Shown here piece by piece: positions 1-11,105 of a stretch of 64,000 bases of DNA. This stretch comes from Dallia pectoralis (Eukaryota; Chordata; Actinopteri; Esociformes; Umbridae): contig CM055758.1 in assembly GCA_029465975.1 (NCBI GenBank), forward strand, positions 8,895,875 to 8,959,874. The letters run 5' to 3'. A program made the translations under genes and the position numbers. Every line of letters begins with the position of its first letter. Position 1 is the first letter of the stretch. The notes beneath the pieces are model-generated. The model had not been told where the DNA came from and did no database searches. It saw only the letters and a program-made list of their open reading frames with translations.

Positions 1-529
1 TTCAACTACGAAAACACTATACAACTTTCTATCTCAGAAAAAAGCCCCAGAAAGCCTGATTTACACCATCAAAGACTTTTCTATATGTGTTCTACCACGG
101 CATGTACTCTGGAAGACACATGAAAATCATTTAAATGTCATTAGTGCACTTTTGGATTCCATCTATGCTGGCTTTAGTGGCTGAGACATAAATCAGATAG
201 GTGAGAGGAACAAACAGGCTGTCCTCACTTTATCAATAAAGCTAAATGGAACACACAAACACTTACTCCAAATCCTCGTTAGTTAACATTCTAGGTTTTT
301 ACCCGAAAATACGGTCTTCGGGTGAACATTTGTAACACAGTTACATTGTTCCTTTTTTTGGTCACCTTTCTACTCGTCCCCATCGCCCTCCATAGAGCAA
401 ATACAACACATTCTGTCCGTTGTTTGTCAACCCCGCTGAAGCATGTCACAAGTGAGAAGGCTACACACCCAACACAGCAGCGGAAGACATCTAGCTGCGG
501 AAAATCTGATAGATAAACAACTACACAAC
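1..529. other. Intergenic, no feature recognised
   Basis: AT-rich unique-looking DNA. A 64-codon frame at 322-516 lacks an ATG in good context or any recognisable product. Confidence 0.5.
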
Positions 530-1010
530 CTAGTCAAATAGCCCAATAATGACAAAGCAAAACCATGTAGAAGGAAACACACAACCACTCAACACCTGGC
601 CATTAACACTGCAATGGTAAAGCATGATGGTGGCAGCATCATGCAGAGGGGATGTTTTTCAACGGCAGGGAATGTGAGCAGACAGTTCCTAAATGAAAAC
701 CTGCTTCAGAGCACCCAGGACCTCACACTAGGGTGAAAGTTCACTTTCCAAATAAAGAATGACCCCAAGCAAAAAACATTGCAGGAGTTAATTTAAGGTA
801 AGTCTGTGAATGTCATTCAGTGGCCATGCAAACGTCTGGACTTGAAACCGAAATAACATCTCTGGAGGGACCTGAAAATGTACCCCATCCAATCTGATAG
901 AGCTAAATAGAATCTGCAGAGACGAATGGGAGAACTCCCCGATTGTAATTTGCGGTCAAATCTGCTTCCACAAGTTTCTGAGTGAAGGGCTCTGAATAAC
1001 TACATAATAA
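530..1010 (+). mobile_element. Internally deleted Tc1-like DNA transposon
   Basis: The left side (about 546-566) matches the AATGACAAAGCAAAA part of a fish Tc1 terminal repeat. From about 595 the sequence follows the second half of a Tc1 transposase gene (AAGCATGATGGTGGCAGCAT, then GATGAAAACCTGCTTCAGAG-like sequence, then the region after the DDE motif). It ends near CTCTGAATAACT, typical of the end of these elements. The reading frame is broken by many indels and stops, so it is inactive. The N-terminal half of the transposase is missing. Confidence 0.75.
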
Positions 1011-1179
1011 TGTACATTTGAGCATACATTAGTTTATATTAGTTTCAATTCAGATACAAAATATGACGTTTTCCCCCATTAAAAGCTTGATTAGCTTGGA
1101 TAGGAAATATAGCAAAATTAATTTAAAAAATATAGTCAGTGACAAATTTAAATAGTGAGCCCTTTAAACTTTGATAACG

Positions 1180-1985
1180 TCAAAAATCCTCCATTTGCCA
1201 CAATTACAGCCTTGCAGACCTTCGGCATTCCGGTTGTTCCCACAAACAGGATTGGCTTGATGGGCACGTTACGTACCATACAGTCAAGATCCGGTGACTG
1301 TGCTGGAAACTCCATTATAGACATAAGATCAACTGACTGTTTCTTCCCAAAAAAGGGACGGCATGTTTTAGAGCGGTGCTTTGGGTCATTGTCCTATTGT
1401 AGGAGGACAATTGGCACCATTAACAGGGAATTGCGAAATGTAATGATATCCTTCCTTCCTTCTTCAAGATCCCTTTTAGTCTGTACAAATCGTCCATTTT
1501 ACCAGCACCAAGGCATCCCCAGACCATCTCATTGCCTCCACAATTCGTGATGGATGTCTTCAAGCACTCCTCCAGCATATTTTCAATTGATACGCGTCTC
1601 ACCAATATTCTTCATTGTGATCCAAAAACCTCAAACTTAGATTTGTTGGTCCGTAACGCTATTTTCCGATCTTTGCCTGTCCAGAGTTTCTGTTCTTTTG
1701 CCCATCTTAATATTTTCTTTCTATTGGCCAGTATGAGATATGGCTATTTCTTGGCAACTTCGCCCAAAAGGCCAGCCTTCCGGAGTGGCCTCTTCACTGT
1801 TGATGTTGAGACTGGTGTTTTGTGGGAACTATTTAATGAAGCTGTGAGTTAAGAACCTGTGAGGCGTCCGTTTCTCATACTAGGCACTCAAATGTATTTG
1901 TCCTCGTGTTCAGTTGTGCACCGGGACCCGAAATAGTAGCTTTTCTTTCGAAAACAAGGTCATCTCTAAGTGACCTGAAAGTTCG
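1180..1985 (-). mobile_element. Degenerate Tc1-like transposon of a second family, transposase on minus strand
   Basis: The plus strand reads as the reverse complement of a common fish Tc1 transposase: CCTCCATTTGCCACAATTAC, GGTCATTGTCCTATTGTAGG, CCATCTTAATATTTTC, CTCTTCACTGTTGATGTTGA, then GTTGTGCACCGGG. It then jumps to the terminal ACAAGGTCATCTCTAAGTGA. The HTH-encoding portion between these is deleted and many stops are present, so this is an inactive relic. A better-preserved copy of the same family lies at about 55516-58321. Confidence 0.75.
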
Positions 1986-2004
1986 GTTCATATAGATGTT
2001 ATTT

Positions 2005-2069
2005 GCAGACTACCTCCCCAGGTGTCGTGCAGACTACCTCCCCAGGTGTCGTGCACACTACCTCCCCAA
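2005..2069. repeat. Short 24-bp tandem repeat
   Basis: About 2.6 copies of a 24-bp unit containing ACTACCTCCCCAGGTGTCGT lie immediately beside the end of the Tc1 relic. Confidence 0.7.
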
Positions 2070-4764
2070 CTATGTAAAAATTATCATAAAGTCCTTGTCT
2101 GGAGTAGTCAAGGATGCTTCTAAAAACTTAGACATGTTGTACAAAAAGCACAGATAAACAGTCTATTTGACAGCACATAAAACACATTAAAGTCTGAGTG
2201 AGAATAGGAAGCATTGTTTTTTATAAACATAGATGGCAAAAAAACGTGTGAAGATAGACCAACGCTATATAAGAATAAAGAAACGCTATATAAGAATAAA
2301 GATGTTATTATTTCTATTGATCTCACTGTCACTGTTACACAATATAACTTCACTCATAGATATGAAACATTTTAATATTATTATTAACATTTGTGACATT
2401 CAATTATTATCTTGAAATATCGTCGGCAATGTAACGCCAGTGATAAAAATGCAGCAGAGTCATAATGTGAAAGCTATTTATGAGGTCTATCTCCAGCTTA
2501 TGACCTCGCTCATGCCACAAATCCTGCGAACGTATAGCTCACCTTCTCAAAATCAACAGAATAATAATCACCTGTTCACTCACCTGTTTTCCATCAGCCC
2601 CAGTACTGTACAGGGAGCCGACCAGCCCGACCAGTTACTGCCTGTGAACAATTGACTGTGATTCCTTGACTAGTCCCAGTCTGCACTTTTGCCTGCCCTT
2701 TCGATTCCCAACGCATGACCTCCTGTCTGCCCTATCTGTCGACTAAGCTTCCAACCTGCTCTTTATGGTAGATATAGCCTACTCAATACACGCCTGCTGT
2801 GCTCTCTTTGAATCCAACACTCAGTATTCTTGTATCTGTTACTGCTGTGTGCGTATTATGGTTGTAAACGTTATGTAACTTCTCTGGTCATAAAGCCACC
2901 ATTTCAGTTAAATGGTGGAGTCTCTCAACAGACCGTCTATCCACCGTTGCCATCTCATAATCACACACCGTGTACACGAATTGCATTGACAATGGTAAAA
3001 GAAACCGACTAAACTGAACAATGTCAACCTATAAAAGCGAGGTAAATCCACACGCAACACCCCCACCCCCACCATCTTTATTTTTCTCGCACTCTCTCCG
3101 TCACACTAGGAGATACACACACACCCCGCTTGTCGGTCATTCACCTTACAGGGCGTCTGATAACTGTACATCATATTGCCGAAGTCATTGCAATGGTCCC
3201 ACGGTGCTGAAACAGCTGTTTAACCCGATCAAATTGATTAGAAAAAAAAACTAGATTTAAAAAAGAGCCACTAGACTGCGGAATAAACGGTACTGCTGCA
3301 CACATCCCGGGTCCACCTCTGCCTTTACTTGTTCTTTAATAGGCTGTGCGTATAACATGTGCAATAGTTTCAAAGAGCATCAGAGAACCACAACAGAATG
3401 CAGGTGAGGAAGGAAGCCAGATATCTGCGTTAAAGTGAGCTGCCATGTATTTACCTTGTGTCTGTCTCTGAGTGGCCAGCCGGTCACCTGCTGTTCGACA
3501 CGCGGTGTCTCTCGGTGCGTCTGTGCCGCCTCTGGGCTCCGCTGTGTGGACCGAGTCTCTGCGCGCAAACGCGACTTTATACTGGAGGGGTATGGAGAGA
3601 CGTGGGGGGGCGACACGGAGTGGGGGGCACGGGGGGGGTCTGTGGCGTGTTACCTTGAAAAAATAGAGAGATCATCCGCGGATCGAAGGATCTGCTTAAG
3701 GGAAAAGTGCATTTCTAACAGAATCGTTTAGCCGTGGCATCATGCATCTGAAACACAGATTGCATAAAAAGCATCTCACACATGCTCTATATAAAATACT
3801 GTCTGATGGTATGAGTCATCATACTGTGCAAGTATTCTGTTGGATGAGGCGGTCAAACGAGGTAAACTGGAGATGGAGACTTAAATAATATTTCAGTTAC
3901 AGGGTAGGGTATTTATATGGTTTTATTTGTTGGGTAGATTGTGTTTTCGTCTGATCCTACATGTTGTTTACCTTTAGCAGCATAGGTAAAACTCTAAGTA
4001 TGTGTACATTAAGTGATATTGATAGTTTGTGAATCTCTGTTCATTCCTGTCCTGTTTCAGTACCTGATCAATACAGGGGAGAGTCGTTCTGACCGTTTTT
4101 CACTCTTGCTGCTTCACTTCTTGCTCCACAAGCAGCTATTTTTTATTAACATTATCCAACATTGCAGTAATGTTGACATGCATAGGTCACTTAGCAAAAT
4201 GTGGACTTTTGATGAACGTGAAGAACATTTCTACATTTTTTGTTTTAAAACAACACAGAACAAAATACTGTATATAATGTGAAATAATATATTTAAATAC
4301 CTTAAACCAATATTGTGTGCGATATTACAGGGATAAATGACAAATAAGTGGGAAGCATACATACTATGTAGTTAATCGTTGGCAGGGTGGTTATTTTTCC
4401 AAGTATACTTGGCAGCATACAGGTGAGGAAGGACTTATTGTTTAACAAGGAACAAAAAGTGGATATAACTCTGAGGTGGTTAATATGATTTCAATGAGAG
4501 TAAGCAGTCAAGCCAAATACTTTGTATGTATCAACCCAAGAACTAAACATTGACCATAAATACCACCAGAAATGTGGACTGCATTTTCAAGTCAGAGAAA
4601 CATGCTTTCTCCAGTCAACGTTTTGCAAAAAAGCAATAAGAAGCCACAATAAAGATTTCAATTTTAAGAAGATATTATGTTGCTTATGATGGGATAAACG
4701 GATAGCCAGCTCAAAAGTCAGAGTGAAAACCAGAGAGAACTGTTTGGGACCCAAGAAGGCTGTA
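2070..4764. other. Intergenic, mostly featureless
   Basis: Apart from the possible minus-strand promoter near 3455-3581 and a short duplication (CTATATAAGAATAAAGA twice, near 2264-2302), I see no gene or element. Confidence 0.5.
3455..3581 (-). promoter_or_regulatory. Possible TATA promoter and non-coding first exon on the minus strand
   Basis: On the minus strand a TATAAA box (3581-3576) is followed by about 90 bp of GC-rich sequence. A consensus donor then occurs with exon ending AAG at 3455 and intron beginning GTAAAT at 3454. This is the layout of a TATA promoter driving a short 5' exon of a gene that would continue leftwards. The local GC content is well above that of neighbouring DNA. 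No coding exon was found between here and position 1, so any gene body would lie outside the window. Confidence 0.25.
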
Positions 4765-5235
4765 ATGCTGCATAGATGAGATGTCTGTAAAGCTCTGGGG
4801 ATGAGATGGCTGTAAAGCTGTGGGGATGAGATGTCTGTAAAGCTGTGGGGATGAGAAGTCTGTAAAGCTGTGGGGATGAGATGGCTGTAAAGCTGTGGGG
4901 ATGAGATGTCTGTAAAGCTGTGGGGATGAGAAGTCTGTAAAGCTGTGGGGATGAGATGTCTGTAAAGCTGTGGGGATGAGATGGCTTTAAAGCTGTGGGG
5001 ATGAGATGTCTGTAAAGATGTGGGGATGAGAAGTCTGTAAAGCTGTGGGGATGAGATGTCTGTAAAGCTGTGGGGATGAGAAGTCTGTAAAGATGTGGGG
5101 ATGAGAAGTCTGTAAAGCTGTGGGGATGAGATGTCTGTAAAGCTGTGGGGATGAGATGTCTGTAAAGCTGTGGGGATGAGAAGTCTGTAAAGCTGTGGGG
5201 ATGAGAAGTCTGTAAAGATGTGGGGATGAGGCAGG
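4765..5235. repeat. 25-bp minisatellite, about 19 copies
   Basis: Unit CTGTAAAGCTGTGGGGATGA plus GATGT or GAAGT, with copies differing at a few positions. Because 25 is not a multiple of 3, the array is read as a 25-residue repeat in more than one minus frame with no stops, which makes spurious ORFs of 175 and 235 residues. There is no start context, conservation or homology to suggest coding. Confidence 0.95.
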
Positions 5236-7279
5236 ACAGGGGCACAGGGAGAGCGGAGGACTAAGAGAAAAAAACTAGAAGGAAATGAAAACAACGTTAC
5301 AACAGTGTGAGAACCAAATAACAGGAGAACTGACTAGATACATTTGGGTGGGAAGATGTTAAACAGTGACAGTGCTCAGGGATTGTTGAGGAACTTTAAT
5401 AGGGTCAGTCACATAAAAGTTGGCACTGCCGGATGTGACAGTGATACTGTTTGTTGATCAGTCAATCAAAATATTTTTAGACAGACAGGGCATGATTCAA
5501 TCAAAAACATTTTTACAGTAAACAGATCGACAACCTGAGGGCATGACATCAATCATTTTTGAGACTGGTTTAGTAAGTTTCTTCACTGTGCTCGCATCTC
5601 ACTCCATTACCCCTCGATGGACAAGCAGCCTGTTGTTCAGATATGGATCCCAGACTAAGGTAAATCTGGCATTTTATTTAACGTGATGCAAATGAGCTAC
5701 CTGGCGAACAACAGCAGAATCTTACCATTCCAGTGGGATTACAGCTGTTGAGTAGAAATAAGTTAAACCGGCAGGTGATTGGGGCAGAGACTACTGAAGT
5801 TGCACATCAATAAGCCCAGATGTTTTGTCAGTGTCCAGAGCACCATGTTCACCAGTACTGGGTAAAAACATTCAGAACATTTAAGGGGTGAACAAACGAC
5901 CCTAAGGGGAGCTCCGTACAGATCGGTGGCGTCGGTAAAAACACATGTCATTTCTGAGGAAGTTTGACAAATTAATGAAGTTGTCCCGCGTTGCCTCTGG
6001 TCATTCGCAGCAGCCTGTTGTTGTGGATCCCAAAGGGGATTAACGCTAGCTACCTGGCGGGTTACTATGACATCAAGCCGTGGTTTAATCGGTGTCTGTC
6101 AAACCGGCCCTTATTGAACAAACGCCTCCGACACCGGTCGTTAGGTCAACATCGAGTGCCGTAGACTGCTTGACATATTGTTTACCCAGTAACTAGGTAA
6201 ACAATTGATGTGCATATACAGTACAGTCCATTCACTTCTTGTCCTTCGTAAGACGTGATGAACATCTGTTCTTTACATTCGTAGTGACAAAGGCGACACA
6301 TGGCCGGGAATGAGGGACATGCACTTCTGTATCTGTCAGTCTGTCAATTAACAAATGATAAGATTGACCCCCTCTCAATGTAAATGTTAGTTGGCAGGCT
6401 GAGGTAGCGCAGACATGCGATCAATAACTAGACTGTAATAAACGTTTGTTTTTCCCTGTCACACAAATGTGTTACAATGGCATGTCGAATATCAAAAAAC
6501 CACTGCGAGGATGACTTACAAACCAGGCAATAAAATAATGCGGAAAAAAGCAGATCTCATATGCTAAGAAAGCTAATGTTCTCCTAGCATATACAATATC
6601 TGGTTTTATTTGGGTCAGAGAAAACACAAAAAAATAAAGCAAAATTGAGTCTGTTCATTTCCTTGTTCATGTTTGCATAATATGCATACCACGAAATTCA
6701 GTGCGCTCTATAGTAAAAGTGGAATTTATATAGCACCCCACTTCATCCTTAATTGTGAATGCTAATGCCATGTCTGTCGCTCTTGCAACTCCTAGTAACA
6801 GTCAGGATAGTTTTCTATCTGACACTCCATAGAGACGGTTAGAGGCCTCAAGTGCCCCACAAGTAATTTTAGCATGGACATGGTCATTGAGGGCTTCCAC
6901 CATAGAAATGTAAATTAGGATGGACTCTCAACTTCATCTTTTCTGATTATTCAGTCAAATAGATGGGAGTTAACGGCTAATCATTCCTCATGCCTCCGGA
7001 ATATCATGGAATACACTTGCTCGAGTGAAAGGGTGTCAGGTTTAAAGAGTAGATGCTCAACTGTCATTGGCACTAATTACACGAACAAGCACTACACCGC
7101 CACGGATATAATCAGAAATCTGTGACATGTAACAGGTTCGTCGTGACGTTGCACAGTTTTATTTCACTGTGACATTGATCACTTTCAAATAAAATTAGCA
7201 GCGCTTCGACTCTGGCTGTCTACGAGGGTTTTTGTGACAATGAACTTAGCGACCGCGTAACACAGCATAAGCCTGCAAA
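5236..7279. other. Intergenic; contains a weak 70-bp duplication
   Basis: AGCAGCCTGTTGTT...TGGATCCC...AGCTACCTGGCG occurs near 5622 and again near 6010, with different intervening bases. Otherwise no gene, array or transposon was recognised. Confidence 0.4.
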
Positions 7280-7565
7280 TTTGTGACTTCAGTCAATTAA
7301 TTTAAAAACCCTGTCATCAAGGCTGCCGGTAATTGTACTTAAATCTAAAATCCTATGGCGGGAGTGAAGAACCACACCAACTCGATGCATGACAGAGAAA
7401 TCTCCATTGGCAATCTTTATATCTGTGCCTGGGCTTTTGGCCGGCGTGTGAGCTGAAATGTCCTTGGCATTCACAATCCCAGCGTTTGCTTCTCTATTAC
7501 AGCTAGCATCCTCCAGCCGTAAACAGGATAACATTGTGGCTCTGACAGTTGGCAAGTGTGCCAAA
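7280..7565. other. Candidate conserved non-coding element
   Basis: A stretch of balanced base composition with no repeat structure stands out from AT-rich, repeat-laden surroundings. It is open for 91 codons on the minus strand (7564-7289), but the translation matches nothing I know and has no splice-site or codon pattern that convinces me. The call is based only on texture (sequence complexity); it could also be a diverged exon. Confidence 0.2.
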
Positions 7566-8284
7566 ACCGTTTTTTTTTTTGCTAGTCAACATTTTTAATT
7601 ACCACTGGTGTGGTGTTTTCAACTTAGAGCCAATTAACACTACATACATTGTGCGACAGAAATTTAATTTAAATAACATTAACACAATATGTAAATGTAA
7701 TGTTCTATTCAGTCTTGCGACGTGCAACAGATGACCAGGCAGGCAGCACTTTAACTGGATCCTTTACCTGATTGCTATATGGACATGGTAATAGCCACGA
7801 TAACTGAAATAGTAGTACAATTGTTTAAGTGTAACTGGTCTGTAGCTTTTTACCATATACAAAATAGCATTTTTCATGACTTAGTTTATAGAGATGGATG
7901 GACCTACAGACCAAGACTTTTCCATATTGTCACTCCACAAACAATGAGCAAGACGTAATCTTTTGAACCCAGTAGTTAGCGAGTATCTGGAACTGTGTTC
8001 ACATTACCTTGGATGGTAAAAATGAACATTATCACCTATTTACACTACAGGAAATAGGAGTATTGTCATCTAAAAATAACCATTGTGTTGTAAAAGTATT
8101 CCAAAGCATCTTATGGAAACTGTTGAGATTTTTAATGGGGAAAAAAGAAAGGTGAAATGTTGGTTAATTAAAATTAGAATTGATCCACTATAAACTAGTC
8201 AATACGTACATATGCAGAACTGTTTACACAACAGGTAACAAATAGTTGTGACCCGACCAGCAGGAACATTTGAGCAGTAAGGTT

Positions 8285-8668
8285 AATTTCTCCACCCATG
8301 TCTCCACTTTTATCAGGTTCATTTCTCCACCCATGTATCCACTTTTATCAGGTTCATTTCTCCACCCATGTCTCCACTTTTATCAGGTTCATTTCTCCAC
8401 CCATGTCTCCACTTTTATCAGGTTCATTTCTCCACCCATGTCTCCACTTTAATCAGGTTCATTTCTCCACCCATGTCTCCACTTTTATCAGGTTCATTTC
8501 TCCACCCATGTCTCCACTTTTAATCAGGTTCATTTCTCCACCCATGTCTCCACTTTTATCAGGTTAATTTCTCCACCCATGTCTCCACTTTTATCAGGTT
8601 AATTTCTCCACCCATGTCTCCACTTTTATCAGGTTAATTTCTCCACCCATGTCTCCACTTTTATCCGG
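8285..8668. repeat. 35-bp minisatellite, about 11 copies
   Basis: Unit TTTCTCCACCCATGTCTCCA followed by CTTTTATCAGGTTCA. The rightmost units carry GGTTAAT in place of GGTTCAT, showing that sub-variants spread locally. ORFs within it are artefacts of stop-free repeat units. Confidence 0.95.
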
Positions 8669-9683
8669 TTAAATTCCATCCTGACTCCATGTTGACTTGG
8701 GAACTGAATAATCATCACTTCCCAGGATTGTCCACAGCATTGTAAAACACAGTTAGATGGAAATAGATTCACGCTATTGTCATTCGTGCAGATTTGTCAT
8801 GTCATTGTAGCTCCTGTCTGAAGGTCATTTTAAATTGAAGAGGCGGTTTCTGACGGTTCTAATTGCGCTGTACACATTTTCAATTTAGACCATAATTAGT
8901 TGAATGGGGTGCTGGTGGATCAAAAACCTTGTAAACTCCTGTCTTTAGTAAAAAAACAAATGCTTACATAAACCGACGTTACGAAATGGCACCTATGTGT
9001 TGAAAACTACTGTGGATGCATAATCAGCAGATACTTGGTAAGCACTTATTTTATGGGTCGTTTTTATTCAGACATAAAGACAAGCTAATGCATTTCAGAG
9101 TTAATATTCTTGATGTTTTGGGTTGGGAATCTGGTGACTTGGTATCATTCGTCTAATCCACTGCAAACAGATACAAGGGCATTCATAATTGTATAACACA
9201 GTATACATTTCACTTAATATGTCTTTCTGCTGGTTCCACATTTATGCAATTATCCTTTACGACATCAGACGTCATTTTGTACGTGACGCGTTTAACTTCT
9301 ATTAGGATGAAGCAGTCAAGGCCTACAAATTCAGTTAGATTGTATCAAATAAAATGTCCGTCAATATATCAGTTGTCAATTAATATAAAAACATGTAATC
9401 TTGAAAGGCAGTATTTGCATGCGTGTGCCCACGAGTGTGAGGCAAATGTAGGAATACATTAGAATTTAAAAGCATTATCAGAAATAATGGGAACGCAATA
9501 GCTTTACTGTAAACCAAATACAATTCTGGCTATTCATCAGTGCATAGCTTATTTAGCGACCTAAAAACATAAAAGCTAACAAATTCGTTTTGAGGCCATG
9601 CGTGCTGTTCACGAATCCACAAGAATGTATTATTTCGAATTCATGTGATACATTTCCATTTTGGTTGCCCACTTTATTGTTGG

Positions 9684-9912
9684 TGTGAGGGTGTGAGGGT
9701 GTGAGGTTGTGAGGGTTTGAGTGTGTGATGGTGTGAGGGGGTTTGAGGGTGTGAGGGTTCAAGGGTTTGAGTGTGTGAGGGTGTGAGGGTTTGAGTGTGT
9801 GAGGGTTTGAGTGTGTGAGTGTGTGAGGGTGTGAGAGTGTGAGTGTTTGAGGGTTTGAGTGTGTGAGGGTTTGAGGTTTTGAGGGTGTGAGGGTGTGAGG
9901 GTTTGAGGGTGT
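9684..9912. repeat. G-rich TGTGAGGG/TTTGAGGG repeat tract
   Basis: Irregular alternation of 6-8 bp words (GTGTGAGG, GTTTGAG, GTGTGAGT) on the plus strand. The strong G/C strand asymmetry and repeated GGG runs could form G-quadruplex or slipped structures. The unit is not the vertebrate telomere word TTAGGG. Confidence 0.85.
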
Positions 9913-10304
9913 ACTGCAGTACAAAGGGACCGTGTTCATTGTCTGTTTGGCCACTGTGTAGGAATGTGTCTGTCTAGTCAGTATAACAAGATGTATTTAC
10001 TGAGGGCACGAGTTACACGTCAAATACACATTGACTCTGATAACTGATTGTTCTCGTAACATCTAATCTACACTGACCTTGACATACATGGCCTTGTGAG
10101 GAGATGATCTATATTACTCACGTCACTGGTGATTGGTCGTAATGTGTTGGCTCATTCGTGCACGTACGGTCGCGAGAAAAGGACAGCAATCGCTTGCATC
10201 GTGGATGAATCAATTCCTTCGCAAGTTTGAGTTATCACAAAAATCCCACGTTGGAAAGGAAGAGCTAGCTCCAATTGAAGATGAATCACCTGTTCTCACC
10301 TACA

Positions 10305-10355
10305 GCGACCATTCTGGATAAAAGGCTCTGCTAAATTACTGAAATGTAATAATCA
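10305..10355 (+). repeat. SINE/LINE 3' tail fragment (L2-type)
   Basis: CTGGATAAAAGGCTCTGCTA followed by AATTACTGAAATGTAAT resembles the shared 3' tail of many fish SINEs and L2-like LINEs. No tRNA-like head is visible upstream, so it is a truncated fragment. Confidence 0.5.
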
Positions 10356-10559
10356 CCACTGGTTGGATAGCTTTCTATCACCTAAGTCTGGACTATGACC
10401 AATAGTGGAACATTGGCTCTTGATTAGATCCCAAGTTCACTGTCTATTGAAAATAATTATTAATTAATCAGTTTGAATCGATTGTGCTGAAGCTTAGCTG
10501 GATACACATGATGTATTATGTGGTTCTTACAATGTGAACTATAATGTGAACAATTCAAT

Positions 10560-11105
10560 TGAAAAACAAAGTGACATTTTTCAGGGTGAAAATAAGTTAA
10601 GAAAAACTACTTACAATAACCTGGTTGCATAAGTGTTCACACCCTCTTATAACTGTGGTTGTAGCTGTTTTCAGAATCAACCAATCCCATTCAAACTCAC
10701 GTTAACTAGAAGTCATTACACACCTGCTATCATTTAAAGTGACTCTGATTAATCTCAAATCATTGTTGAAAGATAACAGTCAGGAGAAGGGTACAAAATA
10801 ATACCCAAAGCGTTAGATATACCATGGAACACAGTGAAGACAGTCATCATCAAGTGGAGAAAATATGGCACAACAGGGACATGAACTGGACGTCCGTCCA
10901 AATTGATGAAAAGACTAGAAAACTGGTCAGGGAGGCTTCCAAGAGGCCTACAGCAACATTAAAAGGGCTGCAGGAATTTCTTGCAAGTACTGGCTGTGCT
11001 ACATGTGACAACAATCTTCTGTATTTTTCATATGTATGGGCAGGGTGGCAAGATGGACGTTTTTTCTTACGAAGAAAAACATCCAACCCCGGCTGAAGTT
11101 TGCAA
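10560..11105 (+). mobile_element. Truncated Tc1-like transposon (third family), 5' part with HTH-coding sequence
   Basis: The sequence encodes a damaged Tc1 transposase N-terminal region: after the first HTH (CATGGAACACAGTGAAGAC, AAGTGGAGAAAATATGGCAC) comes EKTRKLVREASKRPTATLKG and LQEFLASTGC, then RRKTSNPG, each typical of this family. The catalytic half is absent. The copy at 26268-27607 is related and keeps both ends. Confidence 0.75.

Noticed and set aside
4587..5294. 235- and 175-codon minus-strand ORFs
   Set aside because: They are the 25-bp minisatellite read in two frames; both frames are open because the unit has no stop, and no homology or start context supports coding.
9684..9912. 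Interstitial telomere repeat
   Set aside because: Words are TGTGAGGG/TTTGAGGG, not TTAGGG, and have no fixed hexamer period.
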